Assembly (NCBI GenBank): GCA_002049455.2
Contig: KV919205.1
Location: forward strand, 1-48,424
Length of the DNA: 48,424 bases
Source: Porphyra umbilicalis
Taxonomy: Eukaryota; Rhodophyta; Bangiophyceae; Bangiales; Bangiaceae
Direction: 5' to 3'
Shown: in pieces, positions 1 through 9,870 of the stretch
Numbering within the stretch: the first letter of the stretch is position 1
Layout: each line of letters begins with the position of its first letter
The notes under the pieces: generated by a model
What the model was told of the DNA's origin: nothing
Seen by the model: only the letters and a program-made list of their open reading frames with translations
Databases searched by the model: none
Made by a program: the position numbers and the translations under genes

Positions 1-1
1 G

Positions 2-2995
2 GATGCTGTCCATTCGAGAGGAGTGCTCGACAAGGCGTCCGTTGTTGGCAAGGTCAACGACCTGTAGCAGTACGTGCTCAAGGTCACGCCGGTCAAGGCT
101 TCGGCGTACGCGACATCGACGCGCATCGCTGGGGAGGCGGAGCTCTGGCATCGTCGGTTCAACCACTTGGGGTTGGAGAACCTCAAGCGGGCGGCAACAA
201 GGGTCGACGGCATGCCGTCGTCAGTGGCAGACGCCAAGCGCGTCATTGGCACGGTGTGTGCGCCGTGTGTGGACGGTAAGATGGTTCAGTCGCCCAGCCC
301 CCGCTCGTCGACAGCGACAACCAAGTGCGAACTGGTGCACACCGACATTGGCGGCCCACTTACTGAGTCGCTGGGTGGTTCCGTCTACCGCATGACGGCG
401 CTGGAGGACTCAACGGGGTTCATCACGGCTACGCCTATCAAGACAAAGGGGATGGCGCCGGAGTTGCTCAAGACGCGCATCAAGCAGCTTGAGACGCTGA
501 CGGGCGTGAAAGTGAAGCGTGTCCGTCACGACGGTGCAAAGGAGTACGTCACGAACAATCTTAAGGCGTGGTACGAGGATAAGGGCATCACGTCTGAGAT
601 GACGACGCCGTACAAGTCGCGGCAGAACGGCAAGGCGGAGAGGGTGAACCGCACGCTGATGGAGCGCGTGCGTGCTGCCCTGCTTGACGCCGGTGCGGAG
701 GAAGAGCTGTTGGCCGAGGCGTTGGCCTCCGTCGTCCATGTGCTCAACCGATCTCCCAAGGCGGGGCTCGATGTGACGCCGCTCGAGGCGCTGACGGGTC
801 GACGCCCCAACGTCGCGGGATGCCGCGTCTGGGGGAGTCGGGCGTGGGCGCTCAAGCCGAAGAAGCAGCAGCGCAAGCTGGAGCCGAGGACCGACGTCGG
901 CCGCTTTGTCGGCTACACAGTCGGTGGCAAGGCCTACCGCATCTTAGAGGACGAGACAAACCAAGTCTTCGAGCGTCGGGACGTGCTGATGGAGGAGAAC
1001 CCGGCGAAGGTCGAGACGTCAGCAGTCGGGTCAAGCGCTGGTCCCCGGCTGACTGCGGAAAATGACAGCGACAAGGACGGCGCCACGGAAGGGGCAATGG
1101 ACATGCTCGGCGCAGAGGGCGGGCGAGAGGACGAGTACTCCCCGGACGACACCTCTGACAGCGACAACGAAGTCGGTCCTCCTTCCTTTGCTGGCGATAG
1201 CCAGGAGGAGGACGAGGACGGCGTCGGTGGCTCGACACCCGCAGCTGCTCAAGCACCTGTGGCCAGTGACAGCGTCACACCGGGGCCTCGTCGCTCGAAG
1301 CGCAAGCCAGCTCCCAAGGTAACATGGTGGGAGAAGGAACCCAAGGCGTACTTGGCAAGCGGTAACGCTTCCGCGGCTGAGGCGGGCTGGGACTTGTACA
1401 AGCCGCCTGCAAACGAGAAGGAGGCGCGCGCTCGTCCTGACTGGCCGCTGTGGAAGCAGGCCATTAAGGAAGAGGTGGCGGCACACAAGCACCTTGGCAC
1501 CTGGTCCAAGACCAAGGGGAACAACAAGAATCACAAGGCCATCAAGACGCGATTCGTGTTCGACATCAAGCACGACGCGGAGGGCAAGCTGACGCGCTAC
1601 AAGGCTCGACTCGTGGCCCAAGGGTTCAACCAGGTGCCCGGACGAGACTTTGACGAGACGTGGGCTCCGGTACCCAACGTGGCCACGACACGTGCTCTCT
1701 TTGCCGTGGCGGCAGCCATGGGCTGGGAGATTCACCATGTCGACGTCAAGACAGCCTTCCTCAACGCTAAGATGGACAAGGAGATGTACATCAAACTCCC
1801 CGTCGGTGTCGAACCGGAAGGGCTGGAGGAGATGTGTCGGCTTATCCTGGCGCTCTACGGGACAAAGCAGGCGGGGCGGCTGTGGTGCATCAAGCTCGAC
1901 AAAGTGCTCAAAAAGATGGGGGCGGTCCGGTCCAAGGTGGACCCGTGCCTCTATGAGTGGCACCACCCCGTGCACGGTTGCATCTTTATCCTCGTGTACG
2001 TCGACGACCTTATCGTGGCAAGCGAGAAGCTGGCTGGGGTCGAGGCCGTCAAGCGCTCCATGTCTGCCATGTTTGAGGTGCGCGACATGGGGGAGGTCAA
2101 GGACTTCATCGGCATGAAGTTCATGCGCAACCGGGTGGCCAAGACCCTGACGTTGAGCAACCCGGGGCACACCACGACGCTGCTGGAGGCGTTCGGAATG
2201 GACATGGCGACGCCAAACAAGACGCCGATGGCGTCGGGAGTCAAGCTGACCATGACAGGGGAGGGCCTGCTGCCAGAGGGCAACCGTTACGCCGAGTTGG
2301 TCGGCTCCCTCCTCTACCTGTCTACAACGACGAGGCCAGACATCGCCTTTGCCGTGGGGGTGCTGTCGCGCTTCATGTCTTGCCCTGGGGAGGACCTTAT
2401 GCGCGCGGCCAAAGGGGTTCTGCGCTACCTGCGCAGGACGACTCGCCTGGGTGTGGCCTACAGCAGCAGCGAGCCGCTGCAAGGGTTTGTCGACGCCGAC
2501 TGGGCCGGCGACATCGACGGTCGTCGGTCGACAACCGGCTATGTCTTCACCTGCAATGGCGGGGCGATTGCGCGGGCAAGTAAGCGCCAGTCGACCGTGG
2601 CCACCTCGACGGCCGGGGCCGAGTACGTGGCTGCCGCAATGGCGACCAAGGAGGCGCTGTGGCTACGCAAGCTGCTGTCGGCTCTGGGCGTCGACGGTGG
2701 AGCCGTGGCGATGGGGAAGGACAACCAGTCCTGCTTGGCGCTGGTCAACAACCCCGAGGCGACGGGGCGGACCAAGCATGTCGACGTCGCCTACCACATG
2801 GTTCGCCACTACCAGGCGCGCGGGGATGTGGCCTTCTACTTCCTCTCGAGCGCCGACATGCCGGCGTATGGGCTCACCAAGCCGCTGCCGTCGCCGGCGT
2901 TCACGGCTTTCCGGGCTGCCATCGGGGTTGGCAAAGACCTGGGCGCGGCTCAGCAGGGCACCGGGCCTGGCGACCCCCTGTTGGGGGAGTGCTGA
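2..2995 (+). CDS. pol: copia pol polyprotein (integrase, reverse transcriptase, RNase H), partial
   Basis: The longest open stretch runs from an internal ATG at 74 to TGA at 2993-2995, 973 residues; numbering below uses that ATG. The HHCC zinc finger is H26, H31, C62, C65. The integrase triad is D91, D153 and E189, with the DD35E spacing. After an acidic, serine-rich linker (about 320-400) comes the reverse transcriptase, with the YVDD box at 642-645. RNase H follows with D807 in FVDADW and E850 in TAGAEY, and the C-terminal ADM..LTKPL motif is present. The catalytic residues look intact. The reading frame continues upstream to base 2 but is interrupted by a TAG at 65-67 just before the zinc finger, so this copy probably cannot make a full polyprotein unless that base is an error. 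The protein acts in virus-like particles and the nucleus to copy and insert the element. Confidence 0.93.
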
Positions 2996-3587
2996 GGCGC
3001 CATGGCGCCACTGGAGGAGTCCAGTGGCGCGGCCCCGGATTCGCGGCAGCGACCTCCGTCGACCTTGCCGCGGGCCGGTGCCAGTCGTGGACGGTTGCGC
3101 TACCATCCACTTGTTTGGGGCCGGTGATGGGGCGCTGTTGCCTTGGGGGGACAGCCGGTTGGGACCGTCCTGGGGCGCTGTGGCGCCACTGAGGGCGACC
3201 AGTGGCGCAGCCGCGGTTTCCCGGCGATCGCCCGACTCGATTTGGCCTAAGTCGATTTTGGGCCGTTTGGCCGGAAGCAGTAGGCCTACTGCTCCCACCG
3301 AGTCGAGCCGATTTCAGCCAAGTACAATCGACCCTCGCCGAAATCGCCAAAATCACCATCGACGTGAAGCAGACGTCGATTTCGACGGAGGTCGATTTTG
3401 CTTGGCCGAAATCGGGTCGACTCGGTGGGAGCAGTAGGCCTACTGCTCCCAGCGAGTCGAGCCGATTTCGGCCAAGTCGATGAGATCGACTCGGCCGTTT
3501 TCTCGATAGCGGATGTTGGTGGAAGATCTCGCACTCTGGCCGTGACAGAGCTTTCATGGCGCGGTCTGCGGGGCGCTGGGGGAGTGT
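2996..3587. other. pol-to-LTR spacer with large palindromes
   Basis: No gene is visible. The stretch contains short inverted repeats of the GGCGCCATGGCGCC type near 2997-3010, several copies of a GTCGATTT / CGAAATCG word, and the large hairpin listed separately. It starts directly after a polypurine-plus-TGAGGC motif that is repeated at its end. Confidence 0.6.
3277..3446. repeat. 170-base inverted repeat with two palindromes
   Basis: Arms 3277-3322 and 3401-3446 are near-perfect reverse complements of about 46 bases around a loop of about 78. Each arm holds a palindrome centred on AGTAGGCCTACT; the right one, 3427-3450, is a perfect 24-base palindrome. Such arms could fold as a hairpin or cruciform in the element's RNA or DNA. 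Confidence 0.8.
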
Positions 3588-3932
3588 TGAGGCAGCCCCC
3601 CAAGCCCGCGCAGGTAAGTCGGAGTTACCGCGGACTGCCTTGGCTAGTTCCAGGACTATTTATGCGGTCATCGGCTTGTTTGGCTGTGTCATTGTCATGC
3701 ATTGCTGTATTTGTGTGATGTAATTTCTTGTACTTGTATATTGAGGGCAGCTCCTTTTGGAGCTGAGCTCGGGGAGATTCTCGTGGGTTCATCGAGGGGC
3801 GTCGCGATTTGTGGGGTGGTGAGAGCATGTACCCTCCAAGGGAGGGAGCACTGCGCTGGCGGGGGGTGCGCCGGCAGAACGTGGCGAGAGAGGCACACGG
3901 AGGGTTTAAGAGCCTGCTGGCCTCGCGCCTCA
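3588..3932 (+). repeat. probable copia 3' LTR
   Basis: It begins TGAGGC and ends GCCTCA, a six-base terminal inverted repeat with the TG...CA ends typical of LTRs. A polypurine tract (CTGGGGGAG, about 3576-3584) lies just ahead. A TATTTAT box sits near 3657. The 345-base length fits a copia LTR. The start is not certain because an almost identical polypurine-TGAGGC string also occurs at 2981-2998, which would give an LTR of about 940 bases. Confidence 0.65.
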
Positions 3933-5822
3933 GACCGCTTTCGAGTAAAGCAACGCATCCACCCAACCACCGCTCACTTTACACCCGTCGCCACCAGAGT
4001 CCCCACCGTCCCCGCCACTGTCACCAGAGGCGTCAGCCGCACGGGGCGTGGTCTCGACGGGCCCGTCCCCATCACCGTCGCCAGAGGCGCCAATGTCAGA
4101 CACACGGGGGGTACCGGGCGGGCCGTCGCCACCATAGTCCCCACCGTGCCCACCACTGTCGCCACAGGCGTCAGCCGCACGGGGTGTAGTGCCGGCGGTG
4201 ACTGGCCCGTGCGGGCCGACGCCGTCATCACCCCCACCGTCCCCACCACCGTCGCCAGAGGCCGCACCGTCAGCCGCACGGGACGTGGCGTCGGCGGGCC
4301 CGTCCCCATCACCGTCGCGAGAGGCGCCACCGTCAGACACGCGGGGGGTACCGGGCGGCCCGTCGCCACCAGCGGCATCCGCCAAACGCTGCTGGTCGAC
4401 AGCCGCGACAGCAGCACGCGCAAGCGCGGCGAGCTCTTTCCTGTCTGGTACAGGAACCAGAGGTGGTGGCCCTGACGACGTCCTTGAAAAAAGATTCAGA
4501 AAGTTCTGCGAGCCCTCGCCTTCAAGGTGCGCAAAAGCCTCCACCGCGTCCGGGTCGAGCGCGGACGCATATACATCCTCTTCGTCGGCCGCATCTGCGT
4601 CGGAGGGGACAAGCAGACCAGGGACGACCCACGCCAAAATGGGCGGGTGCTCGGAAACCTGCCGGAGCGCGTCCACAAGGTCATCGCGCAAGGCGTTCCC
4701 TTGGGCCTTGAACAGCCCGTCACTGTCCTGCTGAACAGATGACGGCGGGGGAGCGAGGTGGCGAAACGTGGACACCAAACAGTCCTCAACCGACGGGTAC
4801 GGCAAATCGGCAGCAGGCCCCGGATGGAGCACCAATACCCCCTCCAGCGACCACCCGGCGATCACCGCAGCTTGCGTCATGCCTCGCAAAAAGAAAACAA
4901 AGGTGTCGCCAATACGCTTGGCTCGGGCGACCGTCAGGGTGGGGTGTTCGACCCCCTCCCAGGGTCGAGGCGTGTCACCAACAATGCCCATGTGCACGTC
5001 GTACCACGCCTCAAACACGCGCAGCAGCACGCAGCGAGCTTGGTCCCGCTCGTCGGCCGACGACCCAGGGGCGAGAGGCTTGCGCATGCTCTGGGCGCCC
5101 AACACCGTCAGACTGTAGCGGTAGTGTGGGTAGGTGAGTGGCTCAAAGCGGCCCTCCTCCAGAGTCTTCCCTAGAAACTGTAGCGCCCTGGGGCTCTCAA
5201 GAAAGGTAAAGACAGCCTTGACCAGCGTCCCAACGGCCGTAAGTCGAGCACCAAATGTCGTCGGCGCCACCTTGCAAGAGACGTACAGCTGCTTAGTAGT
5301 GTACCCAGCGGCATACTCGGCCGCACTGCTAATGCTGAGCTCAGTGGCAGTCTCCGCCGACCAGGCTCGGAAGAACACGAGGTTGGTGGTGATGCTGTCG
5401 TACGCCGTCGTGCGTGCGATGTTGTGGCCTTGGTCGTTGTACTCCATCGCCAGAAGGGCGCGCCTGGAGTCGCAGAGGGAAACGCTCTGCTCATCTTGGT
5501 CGACAATGACGAGCGCGCGAATGATGTCCTCTGCACCCAAGATACCCTCCCGCAGCGCTTCAAGGATCGCGCTCACACGATGACCGCCGTCGCATGGGAT
5601 GAAGAATGACGGGTCCTCACGGTCGAGGCATAGGATCGGTGCATGCGCCACTGGCAATGTGCCATATCGCCGAATGGTTGCCAGGATGTCACGAACCAAT
5701 GAGCTAGACTGACGGCGGGGCATCAGATCCGGAATGCGCAGGCTTCCGACCTGCACATCGCGCAAGACAGTGGGGGGCAGGGGCACCGACCTGTCGGCCG
5801 CGCCAGCCGGAGACGCCGCCAT
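3930..5822 (-). CDS. ParB/sulfiredoxin-fold-like protein with low-complexity tail
   Basis: ATG at 5822, about 630 residues. A GTG-initiated extension to 5870 is unlikely in a eukaryote. The N-terminal ~120 residues match the ParB-N pattern: a short 'V.VGSLRIPDLMP' strand, a helix ending in 'YGTLPV', then 'PCDGGHRVSAILEALREG', where GHR is the conserved nucleotide-binding motif of ParB-like domains. A helical middle region of about 300 residues is not recognised. The last ~170 residues are G/D/P/A repeats encoded by a minisatellite (about 4000-4400). The stop codon lies in the copia LTR end, so the natural C-terminus has probably been cut off. A similar ParB-like domain with GHH occurs at 26970. 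A TATATAAG box lies about 130 bases upstream of the ATG. The biochemical role is unknown; ParB folds include CTP-dependent partition proteins and nucleases. Confidence 0.75.
   Translation of the reverse strand: MAASPAGAADRSVPLPPTVLRDVQVGSLRIPDLMPRRQSSSLVRDILATIRRYGTLPVAHAPILCLDREDPSFFIPCDGGHRVSAILEALREGILGAEDIIRALVIVDQDEQSVSLCDSRRALLAMEYNDQGHNIARTTAYDSITTNLVFFRAWSAETATELSISSAAEYAAGYTTKQLYVSCKVAPTTFGARLTAVGTLVKAVFTFLESPRALQFLGKTLEEGRFEPLTYPHYRYSLTVLGAQSMRKPLAPGSSADERDQARCVLLRVFEAWYDVHMGIVGDTPRPWEGVEHPTLTVARAKRIGDTFVFFLRGMTQAAVIAGWSLEGVLVLHPGPAADLPYPSVEDCLVSTFRHLAPPPSSVQQDSDGLFKAQGNALRDDLVDALRQVSEHPPILAWVVPGLLVPSDADAADEEDVYASALDPDAVEAFAHLEGEGSQNFLNLFSRTSSGPPPLVPVPDRKELAALARAAVAAVDQQRLADAAGGDGPPGTPRVSDGGASRDGDGDGPADATSRAADGAASGDGGGDGGGDDGVGPHGPVTAGTTPRAADACGDSGGHGGDYGGDGPPGTPRVSDIGASGDGDGDGPVETTPRAADASGDSGGDGGDSGGDGCKVSGGWVDALLYSKAV
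3990..4400. repeat. intragenic minisatellite (G/D/P/A tail of the ParB-like gene)
   Basis: Units containing 'GGDGPPGTPRVSD' and 'TTPRAAD' in translation recur in the tail of the minus-strand gene, separated by (GGD)n-type runs. Unit length varies. Confidence 0.7.
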
Positions 5823-5953
5823 GACACTCCCAGCGTCGCACGGTTGAGGGGGGGGGGGGTTGAGAAGCACGACGGCGTCTCGGGATGTGACAGGTACGGC
5901 ACCAGAGGGTCAGGTCCGGAGCCTGACTGAGCGGGCGCGCACAGGGTCCAGGT

Positions 5954-5962
5954 CTTATATAG
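5954..5962 (-). promoter_or_regulatory. TATA box of the ParB-like gene
   Basis: On the minus strand this reads TATATAAG and is about 130 bases ahead of the ATG at 5822. It is flanked by AGGTCT and AGACCT, so the box is the loop of a six-base perfect inverted repeat. Confidence 0.6.
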
Positions 5963-6137
5963 ACCTGTGGCACACCAGTCGTCGGTCGGCACACCACGCA
6001 CAAGCAGCATACGCAACCCCCCCACGTCGCGACCCTCCCCCACGCGGCCACCGGGGGTGCGGCCCGGGGACACCCCTGCGCGTCACCAGGGGGTCAGGTC
6101 CGTAGCCTGACTGAGCGGGCACGCACAGGTTCCAGGT

Positions 6138-6146
6138 CTTATATAG
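6138..6146 (-). promoter_or_regulatory. second copy of the TATA box
   Basis: It has the same AGGTCT-TATAT-AGACCT arrangement as at 5954, in the upstream copy of the duplicated unit. It could give a longer transcript or be unused. Confidence 0.4.
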
Positions 6147-6274
6147 ACCTGTGGCACACCAGTCGTCGGTCGGCACACCACGCTCAAGCAGCATACGCAA
6201 CCCCCCCACGTCGCGACCTTTCCCCACGCGGCCACCGCGGGTCCGGCCTGGGGGCACCCCTGCGCGTAGCTGGG

Positions 6275-6960
6275 CACCAAGGCTTCCCCCCACGAGGACG
6301 CCGGTGGGGCCCCTCCAGGGCACCCCCCCCCCAGATCGGTCGATGTACCACAATCCAATGGAAAACCTGCCTGAGTTGACTCTTGCAATACCGTTGGTTA
6401 TATGGTAGCCTGGTGGGCTACCAAAATGATAATCTGCAAAAACAACCACCCCGACGTGGCTACCGGCGGGCGGCCTCGGCGCAGCCCTGCGCGTCGGTCG
6501 TGACCCCAGACCCCCCCAGGACGCCGGTGGGGCCCCCCTGGAGCACCCCCCCCCAGGTGGGTCGCTGTGCCACAATCCATTGGAAAACCTGCCAGAGTTG
6601 ACTCTAGCAATACCGTTGGTTTTACGGTAGCCTCGTAGGCTACCAAAATCATAATCTGCAAAAATAACCACCCCGACTTGGCGACCTGGGGGCGGCCTGG
6701 GGGCACACCTGCGCGTAGCTGGGCACCCACGCCCCCCCCACGAGGACGCCGGTGGGATCCCCCCAGGGCACCCCCCCCCTGATCGGTCGATGTACCACAA
6801 TCCAATGGAAAACCTGCCAGAGTTGACTCTAGCAATACCGTTGGTTTTATGGTAGCCTGGTGGGCTACCAAAATGATAATCTGCAAAAACAACCACCCCG
6901 ACGTCGCTACGGGGGGTGCGGCCTGGAGGGACCCTTGTGTGTCGGCGTGTCCTGGGCGAG
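6275..6960. repeat. 222-bp repeat family, block 1 (minus-oriented)
   Basis: Three cores near 6345-6445, 6566-6665 and 6790-6890 are spaced by 221 and 226 bases. Each core holds CCAATGGAAAACCTGC, a TTGACTCT half of an AGAGTTGACTCT palindrome, and a GGTAGCC...GGCTACC stem. GC-rich spacers with runs of C separate the cores. A 345-residue open frame on the minus strand crosses all units because the period is a multiple of three; I do not call it a gene. Confidence 0.9.
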
Positions 6961-7483
6961 CCCTGAGCGTGTCCTGGGCGTGCCCTGGGCACGCCCAGGG
7001 CACCCCCTCAGAGATGGGCTGCCACTTTCAAACCATGTTCTCTGCCGCGGCTGCTCGAGGAGTGATGTAGACTCAACGCAGTCCACTTACCAATGGACCA
7101 ACTGGGCGACTGTGTGCGATGAAAGCTTGCAGGGGGTGCCCCAGACACCCCAGTAAGACTGCGTTTCCAGGCCATATGAGTGAGTGCCTCATTTGAACTT
7201 CATCAGAGCCTGATTTTAGCGTTGGCAGAATGGACACCAGGCAGTGACCACCTTGCAAGAAGATTGCGTCATTGATAAGACGAAATAGAACTGTCCTTCA
7301 CATGTGCCGTGTTCCGCTTTCAGGCTTTCCACAGAGGGTCTTGAGGTACGAGAACATGGGGGTTGCTGTGAGGGGTTTGTCATTTGGCAGCAAAGACACT
7401 GACAAACAAATGCCCATCAGATCAACCGATAGGGGCCGAGGAAGCCCCCCGCTGTGTCGAGAATGCGTGGGATTATGATCCAA
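6961..7483. other. no gene seen
   Basis: The stretch joins two oppositely oriented repeat blocks. It starts with short CTGGGCGTG / CCTGGGC direct repeats near 6945-7000. I see no coding pattern, TIRs or RNA gene. Confidence 0.5.
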
Positions 7484-8700
7484 AATATGCCTTCGTGGCG
7501 TCCATATTGCCAGAGTCAACTCTCGCAGGTTTTCCATTGGAATGTGGTACACACGCACCTTCAGGGGGGGGTCGCCCAGTCGGCGCCCCGGGCACCCGAG
7601 AGGGGGGTTCAGCCACCCACACAATCTTCTAGGGCGCCGGGGGGGCCCCCCCGCGTGTGTGCTTGGTGGGGGACGCGTTTCAAAATATTCCTTCGTGGCC
7701 CCCCGGGCTACCGCAAAACTGTCCATATTGGCACAGTCAACTCTCGCAGGTTTTCTATTGGATGGTGGTGCACACGCACCTTCAGGGGGGGGTCGTCAAG
7801 ACGGCGCCCTGCACACATTGGAGGGGGGGTCAGCCACCCACACAACCTTCCAGGGCGCCGGGTGGGTCCGTATTACCAGAGTCAATTCTCGGAGGTTTTC
7901 CATTGGATTGTGGTGCACAAGCACCATCAGGGGGGGGTCGTCCAGACGGCGCCCCGCACACACGGGAGGGGGGGTCAGCCACCCACACAACCTTCCAGGG
8001 CGCCGGGGGGTCCCCCACCCGTGTATGCTTGGTGGGGGACGCGTTTCAAAATATTCCTTCGTGGCCCCCCGGGCTACCCCAGAACCGTCCGTATTGCCAG
8101 AGTCAACTCTCGTAGGTTTTCCATTGGATTGTGGTGCACACGCACCTTCAGAGGCGGTTTGCCCAGTCGGCACCCCGGGCACCCGAGAGGGGGGTCAGCC
8201 ACCCACACAATCTTCTAGGGCGCCGAGGGGGCCCCCCCGCGTGTGTGCTTGGTGGGGGACGCGTTTCAAAATATTCCTTCGTGAGCCCCCGGGCTACCGC
8301 AAAACCGTCCATATCGCCAGAGTTAACTCTCGCAGGTTTTCCATTGGATTGTGGTGCACAAGCACCTTCAGGGGGGGGTCGCCAAGACGGCGTCCTGCAC
8401 ACATTGGAGGGGGGGTCAGCCACCCACACAACCTTCCAGGGCGCCGGGGGGTCCCCCACCCGTGTATGCTTGGTGGGGGACGCGTTTCAAAATATTCCTT
8501 CGTGGCCCCCCGGGCTACCGCAAAACCGTCCATATTGACAGAGTGAACTCTCGCAGGTTTTCTATTGGATTGTGGTGCACACGCACCTTCAGGGGGGGGT
8601 CGCCCAGACGGCGCCCCGCACACCCCGTAGGGGGTGTTCTTGTCACAGTCAACCTGCAAGGTAACCCCCCAGGCTACCGTATAACCATCGATGTTTAATG
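7484..8700. repeat. 222-bp repeat family, block 2 (plus-oriented)
   Basis: Six units, with palindrome cores at about 7512, 7733, 7879, 8099, 8319 and 8540. Spacing is about 220-222 except for one unit shortened by about 80 bases. Cores read AGAGTCAACTCT with single-base variants, followed by CGCAGGTTTTCCATTGGAT. The unit is the reverse complement of block 1 in its ~65-base core, with a different spacer. A degenerate last unit ends near 8700. The long plus-strand open frame (7542-8546) is a by-product of a period divisible by three. Confidence 0.92.
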
Positions 8701-9310
8701 GATCAACTCTGGGCGGTCCCCCATTCGCATGTTTTAGACAGCCTCATGTCTATAGCGTCTCCACCTGTGCAAAATTGGTCGTCCCCAACGACAGCGCCTC
8801 TTTGACAGTCCGGGTTGTCTCAACGATAAAAGGGGTGTTGTTTAGTCAATGTGCCTTGGTCCAGGCCGCATGGTTTCCGCCATACTGACCGTCCACTCTT
8901 TTTGCGGGGAACGACACATGGTGGGAGAGGGGGTAGTTGACCTGGATTGACAGAGTCCCGGAACACAGCGTTTGTTCTCAGCCAAGACACCGGCAGCAAA
9001 GAGGGAGCGGGTGCCGAGGGGGGGGGGGAGCGGGTACAAGAGGTATTTTTTGACAATTTTGATTTGTCATTTTCGAACTGCACTTTCACGAGCTTTGCCA
9101 AGAGACCCCCACGCCACTTGGGGCAGCGTCTATTGATCCAAAACGCGCGTGTTGGCAGCATTATCTCAGCACCCGGACGGGTAACTAGCGCGGGTATTTC
9201 CGCACGAATTGACAGTGGGTGGTCCGAAACCGCCCGCCGAGTATGCCCATCAATGCCGCCCGTGCCGGTCCCAGGCGCCCCCCCCCGCTGCATGCAGGAT
9301 CGTGGTGATG
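8701..9310. other. no gene seen
   Basis: GC-rich DNA with a G-run near 9020. One open frame (8947-9456, plus) lacks any recognisable motif and runs into the next repeat block, so it is not called. Confidence 0.5.
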
Positions 9311-9870
9311 TGCCAATTTCCACTTTAGTAGCTGTGCAGGCTACCATAGAACCACAAATATTCCTAGAGTCAACTCTGGCAGGTTCTCCATTGGATTATG
9401 TGACAGAATCCCATTCTTGGGCGGTCTCCCAAGGGGAGCCCCCAGACGTCCCGTAGGGGGTTTTTGTGCCACATGGAAACCCAGGAGAGTCCCCCAGGAG
9501 CCCCTCCCCGTGTCGGCGTGGTGGAGGGTGTTTTTACAAATATTCCCGGCGTGGCTCCCCAGGCTACGGCAAAACGACCGTTATTGCCAGAGTCAACTCT
9601 CGAAGGGTCTCCATTGGACTGTGTGTCACAACCCCCTTCTGCGGGGGTGTGGAAGGGGGCATCCCACAGATCTGCTGGTAGAGGGTGTTTGCGACACTGT
9701 AAGACCGCCTGTCGCCAGGCGGTGCCGGAGGGCCCCCTAACGGCAGTCTGGACGCCTCCCTTCCACACCCCCTCGGAATGGGGTTGTGTGACACAATCCA
9801 ACGCGGAACCTCCGAAAGCTGACTCTCGCAGCGTTGGTGGTATCACGGTAGCCTGAGGGGCTACCAAATG
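9311..9870. repeat. 222-bp repeat family, diverged block 3
   Basis: Two plus-oriented cores (about 9330-9410 and 9560-9640) contain GGCTAC, AGAGTCAACTCT and CTCCATTGGA. One minus-oriented core (about 9785-9866) ends in GGTAGCCTGAGGGGCTACC. The copies are clearly older than those in block 2. Confidence 0.8.

Larger units (their letters stand above)
1..3932 (+). mobile_element. Ty1/copia LTR retrotransposon, 5' end outside the window
   Basis: The order is GAG-pre-integrase zinc finger, integrase, reverse transcriptase, RNase H, a 590-base spacer and an LTR. Integrase ahead of reverse transcriptase is the copia (Pseudoviridae) order. Gag, protease and the 5' LTR would lie upstream of base 1. 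The proposed right boundary, 3932, comes from a TGAGGC/GCCTCA inverted pair at the ends of the LTR. The flanking ParB-like gene begins immediately after it. The target duplication cannot be checked because the left end is missing. Confidence 0.93.
5909..6274. repeat. two tandem copies of a 183-base promoter-containing unit
   Basis: Units start at 5909 and 6092 with GTCAGGTCC.(G/T)AGCCTGAC, itself an inverted repeat, and run in register through a TATA box. They are roughly 90 percent identical by eye. Confidence 0.85.

Noticed and set aside
5955..8546. Open frames of 345 (minus) and 334 (plus) codons as protein genes
   Set aside because: They run through 222-bp tandem repeats whose length is a multiple of three and disappear outside the arrays. 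No start context or domain is present.
5880..9870. CRISPR array
   Set aside because: Repeats of ~222 bases with degenerate cores and no short unique spacers; the host is eukaryotic and no cas genes are present.
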